NCBI RefSeq assembly: GCF_025639885.1
Contig: NZ_CP106738.1
Location: 3,798,954 to 3,862,953, forward strand
DNA from: Roseovarius pelagicus
Lineage (GTDB): Bacteria > Pseudomonadota > Alphaproteobacteria > Rhodobacterales > Rhodobacteraceae
Length of the DNA: 64,000 nt
Direction: 5' to 3'
Shown piece after piece: positions 60,078-64,000 of this stretch; the first letter of the stretch is position 1, and every line of letters starts with the position of its first letter. Position numbers and translations under genes: made by a program. The notes beneath the pieces are model-generated. The model was not told where the DNA came from and did not search any database. It saw only the letters and a list, made by a program, of their open reading frames with translations.

Positions 60078-61310
60078 ATGGTGAGTTTGGACTATACTGC
60101 AAAACTGGATCAGGCGATCGGACGACTGCACGATGAGGGCCGTTACCGGACTTTTATTGATATCGAGCGGCGCAACGGGCATTTCCCGCATGCCACATGG
60201 CGTCGTGCGGATGGCAGTGAACGGCCCATCACGGTCTGGTGCGGCAATGATTATCTGGGCATGGGGCAGCATCCGGACGTGTTGTCCGCGATGCACGAGG
60301 CGCTGGACGCCACTGGTGCGGGCTCTGGCGGGACGCGAAACATTTCGGGCACGACGGTTTATCACACCGCGCTTGAGCGTGAATTGGCCGATCTGCACGC
60401 CAAGGAAGCGGCGCTGCTCTTTACCAGTGCATATATTGCCAATGATGCAACATTAAGTACGCTCCCTAAAATATTTCCGGGGCTCATTATTTACTCTGAT
60501 TCACTGAATCATGCGTCAATGATCGAGGGCGTGCGTCGCAATGGGGGTGCCAAGCGGGTGTTTCGCCACAATGACGTGGTGCATCTGCGCGAGTTGATGG
60601 CGGCGGACCCCGCGGACGCGCCCAAGCTGATTGCGTTCGAGAGCATCTATTCGATGGATGGCGATTTTGGTCCCATCGAGGCGGTCTGCGATCTGGCGGA
60701 TGAATTCGGCGCGTTGACCTATATCGACGAGGTACATGCCGTCGGAATGTACGGCCAGCGCGGGGCTGGTGTGGCCGAACGTGATGGGTTGATGGGGCGG
60801 CTGGACATCATCAACGGAACGCTGGCCAAAGCCTATGGCGTGATGGGGGGATATATAGCGGCGTCCGGTAAAATGTGTGACGCAATAAGGTCTTATGCGC
60901 CGGGCTTCATCTTTACATCCTCGCTGTCGCCAGCCGTCGCCGCCGGGGCAGCGGCCAGTGTTGCCTACCTGAAGCAGGATGCGTCGCTGCGTGAGGTTCA
61001 CCAGACGCAGGCCCGTATCCTGAAGTCGCGGCTGAAAGCGATGGATCTGCCGCTGATTGACCATGGCAGCCACATCGTTCCGGTCGTCGTCGGCGACCCG
61101 GTCCATACCAAGGTTCTGAGCGATACATTGCTGGAGGATCACGGCATTTACGTGCAGCCGATCAACTATCCAACTGTGCCGCGCGGCACCGAGAGATTGC
61201 GCTTTACCCCGTCGCCGTTGCACGGGCCGGACGAAATTGACCGGCTTGTGCGTGCTATGGATGCGTTGTGGCAGAAATGTGCGCTGAATCGTGCCGATCT
61301 GGCTGGCTAA
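60078..61310 (+). CDS. hemA: 5-aminolevulinate synthase
   Basis: This 410-residue PLP enzyme condenses glycine with succinyl-CoA, the first step of heme synthesis by the C4 route of alphaproteobacteria. Motifs are [58 protein letters not shown] and the PLP lysine 251 in [14 protein letters not shown]. The start is ATG 60078 or GTG 60081, and either is plausible. TATATG at 60018-60023 might be the -10 box. The gene is divergent from the M20 gene, with 188 bases between. Confidence 0.96.
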   Translation: MVSLDYTAKLDQAIGRLHDEGRYRTFIDIERRNGHFPHATWRRADGSERPITVWCGNDYLGMGQHPDVLSAMHEALDATGAGSGGTRNISGTTVYHTALERELADLHAKEAALLFTSAYIANDATLSTLPKIFPGLIIYSDSLNHASMIEGVRRNGGAKRVFRHNDVVHLRELMAADPADAPKLIAFESIYSMDGDFGPIEAVCDLADEFGALTYIDEVHAVGMYGQRGAGVAERDGLMGRLDIINGTLAKAYGVMGGYIAASGKMCDAIRSYAPGFIFTSSLSPAVAAGAAASVAYLKQDASLREVHQTQARILKSRLKAMDLPLIDHGSHIVPVVVGDPVHTKVLSDTLLEDHGIYVQPINYPTVPRGTERLRFTPSPLHGPDEIDRLVRAMDALWQKCALNRADLAG

Positions 61311-61421
61311 GGCTTGGCACGTGCAAAGAAAAACGTCATGTGGTATTGTATTGGGAAACAAAAGAGCAGGGTTCGAATCAATAATCGGGACCACAGGCTT
61401 TGACGACGAAGGGCAGGTTGC

Positions 61422-62654
61422 ATGAAATTGCGTCGGTTTTCGCGCAAGATTGAAGTGAAAGAAGTCGAGCCAAAAGGCTTTGACAGCTTTGAACTGCGTC
61501 TTGGCGATCTGATGCGCGGTGAGCGCGCCACGCTGGGCAAATCCCTGCTGGATGTTGAGCGCGAACTGAGGATCAAGGCCAGCTACGTGGCCGCGATCGA
61601 AAATGCTGATCCCGATGCCTTTGACACCCCCGGTTTTATTCCCGGATATGTGCGTTCCTATGCGCGCTATCTCGGTATGGATCCGGATCGTGCCTATGCG
61701 GTGTTCTGTGCCGAGAGCGGATTTTCGACCGCGCATGGCATGTCGGCAGCGGCGTCGTCGATCCGCAAGGCTGATGACCCGATTTCCCGCGCCCAGTCGA
61801 AACGCGGTGATGATCGCCTGACATCGCCCAGCACGCCGTTCGTGCCCGCGACCGAAAGTTTGTTTTCAAGGATTGAGCCGGGCGCGATCGGATCGGTGAC
61901 GGTTCTCGTCGCGTTGATTGCCGCGATTGGATATGGCGGCTGGAGTGTGCTGAACGAAGTGCAGCGCGTTCAGGTTGCCCCTGTCGAGAATACGCCGAAT
62001 GTGCTGGCCGACCTAGATCCTCTGGAAGCGGCGAAGCCCGGACAGGGGACTCCGACGACGCTGGCAGGCAATTTTGCCGCGCCGGAAGATGACACATTGG
62101 TTCGACTGTATCGCCCCGAGGCGCTGGACGTGCCGGTAATGGTGGCGCGCGATGCGCCGATTTCCACACTGGACCCGAGCCAGATCGGGACGCTGACGGC
62201 GTCGATGCCGCAGACACCGTCGCAGGCCGCCAATCCGGGCCTAACGGGTATCGAGGCGGCCGTAGCGGCGGCGATCAATCCTGGTCTGGTCAGTCCGCAG
62301 GTTGTGGCACCACCGACACCCGGCGTGCAGATGGTGGCCGTGCGCCCGGCATGGGTGCGTGTGCGCGCGGCTGATGGCAGCGTCATTTTCGAAGGCATTA
62401 TGAACGCGGGCGACAGCTATGATGTGCCCGAGACCGAAGTGCCGCCGACCCTGCGTGTGGGCGAATCCGGTGCGATCTATTTCCGCGTGGACGGGCAGCA
62501 TTACGGACCTGCCGGGCCGCGTGGGTCTGTGACCACCAATCTGGCGCTGGCGGCAGCCGATCTGTCGGGAACATTGAGCGTTGCAGACCTGACGCAAGAT
62601 TCTGACCTGTCGCGTTACGTCGCCGAGCTGGCACAGGCGCCGGGCCAGCAGTAA
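61422..62654 (+). CDS. RodZ-like membrane-anchored helix-turn-helix protein
   Basis: This 410-residue protein has an N-terminal HTH_25 domain (about residues 24-95: LRLGDLMRGERATLGKSLLDVERELRIKASYVAAIENAD), a transmembrane helix at ~155-172 (IGSVTVLVALIAAIGYGGW), a Pro/Ala-rich periplasmic linker, and a C-terminal DUF4115 domain (~310-385). This is the layout of RodZ, which links MreB filaments to the membrane. In alphaproteobacteria homologues are often upstream of ispG, as here. Confidence 0.9.
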   Translation: MKLRRFSRKIEVKEVEPKGFDSFELRLGDLMRGERATLGKSLLDVERELRIKASYVAAIENADPDAFDTPGFIPGYVRSYARYLGMDPDRAYAVFCAESGFSTAHGMSAAASSIRKADDPISRAQSKRGDDRLTSPSTPFVPATESLFSRIEPGAIGSVTVLVALIAAIGYGGWSVLNEVQRVQVAPVENTPNVLADLDPLEAAKPGQGTPTTLAGNFAAPEDDTLVRLYRPEALDVPVMVARDAPISTLDPSQIGTLTASMPQTPSQAANPGLTGIEAAVAAAINPGLVSPQVVAPPTPGVQMVAVRPAWVRVRAADGSVIFEGIMNAGDSYDVPETEVPPTLRVGESGAIYFRVDGQHYGPAGPRGSVTTNLALAAADLSGTLSVADLTQDSDLSRYVAELAQAPGQQ

Positions 62655-62677
62655 GCAGCCCTTTGCATTGTCAAACT

Positions 62678-62695
62678 GGCGCGGCTTTCCGCGCC
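62678..62695 (+). other. GC-rich hairpin between rodZ-like and ispG
   Basis: GGCGCGG and CCGCGCC form a 7-bp stem with a 4-base loop, 23 bases after the rodZ-like stop. There is no T tract. Confidence 0.35.
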
Positions 62696-62770
62696 GCAGC
62701 GATTGCAGCGGGCGGCATGTATCCTTATCTTGGCCCCAAGTCCGAAACCGCGAGGCGAGGAGCCTGAGCT

Positions 62771-63904
62771 ATGTCGCTGAATCACATTCGCCCTTGGCGC
62801 AACATCTACCGTCGGGAGAGCCGCCAGATCCATGTCGGCTCGGTTCCGGTTGGGGGTGGTGCGCCGATCAGCGTACAGACGATGACCAACACCGCAACGA
62901 CGGATGTGGCCGCGACTGTGGCGCAAATTCAGGCCGCAGCAGATGCGGGTGCGGATATTGTGCGGGTTTCGGTGCCTGACGAAGCGTCGGCCCGCGCGAT
63001 GAAGGATATCGTGCGCGAAAGCCCGGTGCCGTTGGTGGCGGATATCCATTTTCACTACAAGCGCGGCATCGAGGCTGCCGAGGCAGGCGCTGCCTGTCTG
63101 CGGATCAACCCCGGCAACATCGGCAGTCCAGAGCGTGTGCGCGAGGTGATCGCGGCGGCGCGCGATCATGGCTGCTCGATCCGGATTGGCGTCAATGCGG
63201 GCAGTCTGGAAAAGCATCTGCTGGAAAAATATGGCGAGCCGTGCCCCGACGCGATGGTGGAAAGCGGGCTGGAGCATATTCGCATCCTTCAGGATAATGA
63301 TTTTCACGAGTTCAAGATCAGCGTGAAAGCGTCGGACGTTTTCATGGCTGCTGCTGCCTATCAGCAATTGGCCGAGGCCACGGATGCCCCCATTCATCTG
63401 GGCATCACCGAGGCAGGCGGGCTGATCAGCGGCACGGTGAAATCCGCCATTGGCATGGGTAACCTGCTGTGGATGGGCATCGGCGATACGATCCGCGTGA
63501 GCCTGAGCGCCGACCCTGTGGAAGAGGTCAAGATGGGGTTTGAAATTCTCAAATCGCTGGGCCTGCGCCACCGGGGTGTGAACATCATCAGTTGCCCCAG
63601 CTGTGCGCGGCAAGGCTTTGACGTGATCAAGACGGTCGAGGCGCTGGAGCAGCGGCTGGAGCATATCAAGACGCCGATGAGCCTGAGTATCATTGGCTGT
63701 GTGGTCAACGGGCCGGGCGAGGCGTTGATGACCGATGTGGGCTTTACCGGCGGTGGCGCCGGGTCAGGCATGGTTTATCTGGCGGGCAAGCAGAGCCACA
63801 AGATGAGCAATGATCAGATGATCGAGCATATTGTCGAGCAGGTCGAGCGCCGCGCGGAACAGATCGAAGCCGAAAGTGCCGCCGCAGAAAAGGCCGCAGA
63901 ATAG
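62771..63904 (+). CDS. ispG: 4-hydroxy-3-methylbut-2-enyl diphosphate synthase
   Basis: This 377-residue [4Fe-4S] enzyme catalyses the sixth step of the MEP isoprenoid pathway. Motifs are [41 protein letters not shown], the cluster cysteines in [12 protein letters not shown] and [10 protein letters not shown], and the family start [22 protein letters not shown]. It follows the RodZ-like gene and may share its transcript. Confidence 0.97.
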   Translation: MSLNHIRPWRNIYRRESRQIHVGSVPVGGGAPISVQTMTNTATTDVAATVAQIQAAADAGADIVRVSVPDEASARAMKDIVRESPVPLVADIHFHYKRGIEAAEAGAACLRINPGNIGSPERVREVIAAARDHGCSIRIGVNAGSLEKHLLEKYGEPCPDAMVESGLEHIRILQDNDFHEFKISVKASDVFMAAAAYQQLAEATDAPIHLGITEAGGLISGTVKSAIGMGNLLWMGIGDTIRVSLSADPVEEVKMGFEILKSLGLRHRGVNIISCPSCARQGFDVIKTVEALEQRLEHIKTPMSLSIIGCVVNGPGEALMTDVGFTGGGAGSGMVYLAGKQSHKMSNDQMIEHIVEQVERRAEQIEAESAAAEKAAE

Positions 63905-63955
63905 CGTGACACGACGCCGGAACGTATGTCAGTGGTCCGTTTGTTTTAGGCGGTG

Positions 63956-64000
63956 CTAATCGATACTGATCGCGGCGACGTCGCCATCGGCAGCCTGATC
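63956..64000 (-). CDS. C-terminal end of a minus-strand gene (partial)
   Basis: A frame open to the window edge encodes the end ...AADGDVAAISID before TAG (complement of 63956-63958). It is too short to identify, and the convergent layout with ispG is the only other support. Confidence 0.3.
   Translation of the reverse strand, partial: DQAADGDVAAISID

Noticed and set aside
60516..61736. 406-residue minus-strand frame opposite hemA
   Set aside because: hemA is certain from its motifs; the antisense frame has low-complexity, His-rich composition with no domain.
62615..63664. 349-residue minus-strand frame opposite ispG
   Set aside because: ispG has all cluster cysteines; the antisense protein has no motif.
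1..64000. Mobile elements, prophage, CRISPR arrays, tRNA genes
   Set aside because: No transposase, integrase, phage structural gene, regularly spaced repeat array or tRNA-like sequence was seen by eye on either strand. The HNH protein has no phage or intron context.

Overview
The window looks like a chromosomal segment of an alphaproteobacterium of the Rhodobacteraceae/Roseobacter group. The evidence is a GC-rich sequence, a bacterial A-type RNase P RNA, a C4-pathway 5-aminolevulinate synthase, GatCA, IspG, bactofilin plus M23 peptidase, a RodZ-like protein, a DUF1127 protein, a dimethylglycine-dehydrogenase-like enzyme with a GlxA-type regulator, and many short tightly packed operons. I see no insertion sequence, prophage, CRISPR array, tRNA or rRNA.

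Layout. 1-6559 (+): the 3' end of a giant Ig-repeat adhesin and its dedicated type I secretion system (outer-membrane lipoprotein, ABC exporter, HlyD-type adaptor). 6618-16266 (-): dtd, an EamA permease, a nitroreductase, and a membrane/stress cluster (double zinc ribbon, SPFH-GYF_2, DUF2927 lipoprotein, TelA with a one-base frameshift, XpaC-like protein, a small membrane protein, TerC), then a RluB-type pseudouridine synthase. 16330-21817: tadA, an MBL-fold hydrolase, gatC-gatA, an outer-membrane lipoprotein, an amidase, rnpB and rpmG. 21887-26548: a methyltransferase, a Bax-inhibitor-1 protein, DUF1127 divergent from a LysR regulator, a quinone oxidoreductase, and an XRE regulator preceded by two palindromes. 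26604-30493: a HisN-like phosphatase overlapping an 8-oxoguanine-deaminase-like gene, a CAP-domain protein, and guanine deaminase, which together suggest purine-base salvage.

30627-38765: mgtE, 5-formyl-THF cyclo-ligase, OsmC, a structured gap that may encode 6S RNA, ymdB, an EamA permease and two tail-to-tail SLC13-type transporters. 38894-43175: yebC, an unusual 0.9 kb gene-free stretch full of repeats, an HNH endonuclease, and bactofilin with M23 peptidase. 43542-48848: a sulfotransferase, a choline-kinase-like protein and a DMGDH-like flavoenzyme divergent from an AraC/GlxA regulator. 48888-56712 (-): five same-strand genes (Ntn-type C45 acyltransferase, ATP-grasp ligase, an unusually long Orn/Lys/Arg decarboxylase, a nitrilase-family amidase, a PuuB-like amine oxidase). 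This is my best candidate for an undescribed pathway, probably making, conjugating or degrading a polyamine-type amide. 56803-64000: rhodanese, a fluoroacetate-dehalogenase-like hydrolase, a small secreted protein, M20 dipeptidase, hemA, a RodZ-like protein, ispG and the edge of one further gene.

All functional calls rest on reading motifs and protein architecture by eye. No database search was run.
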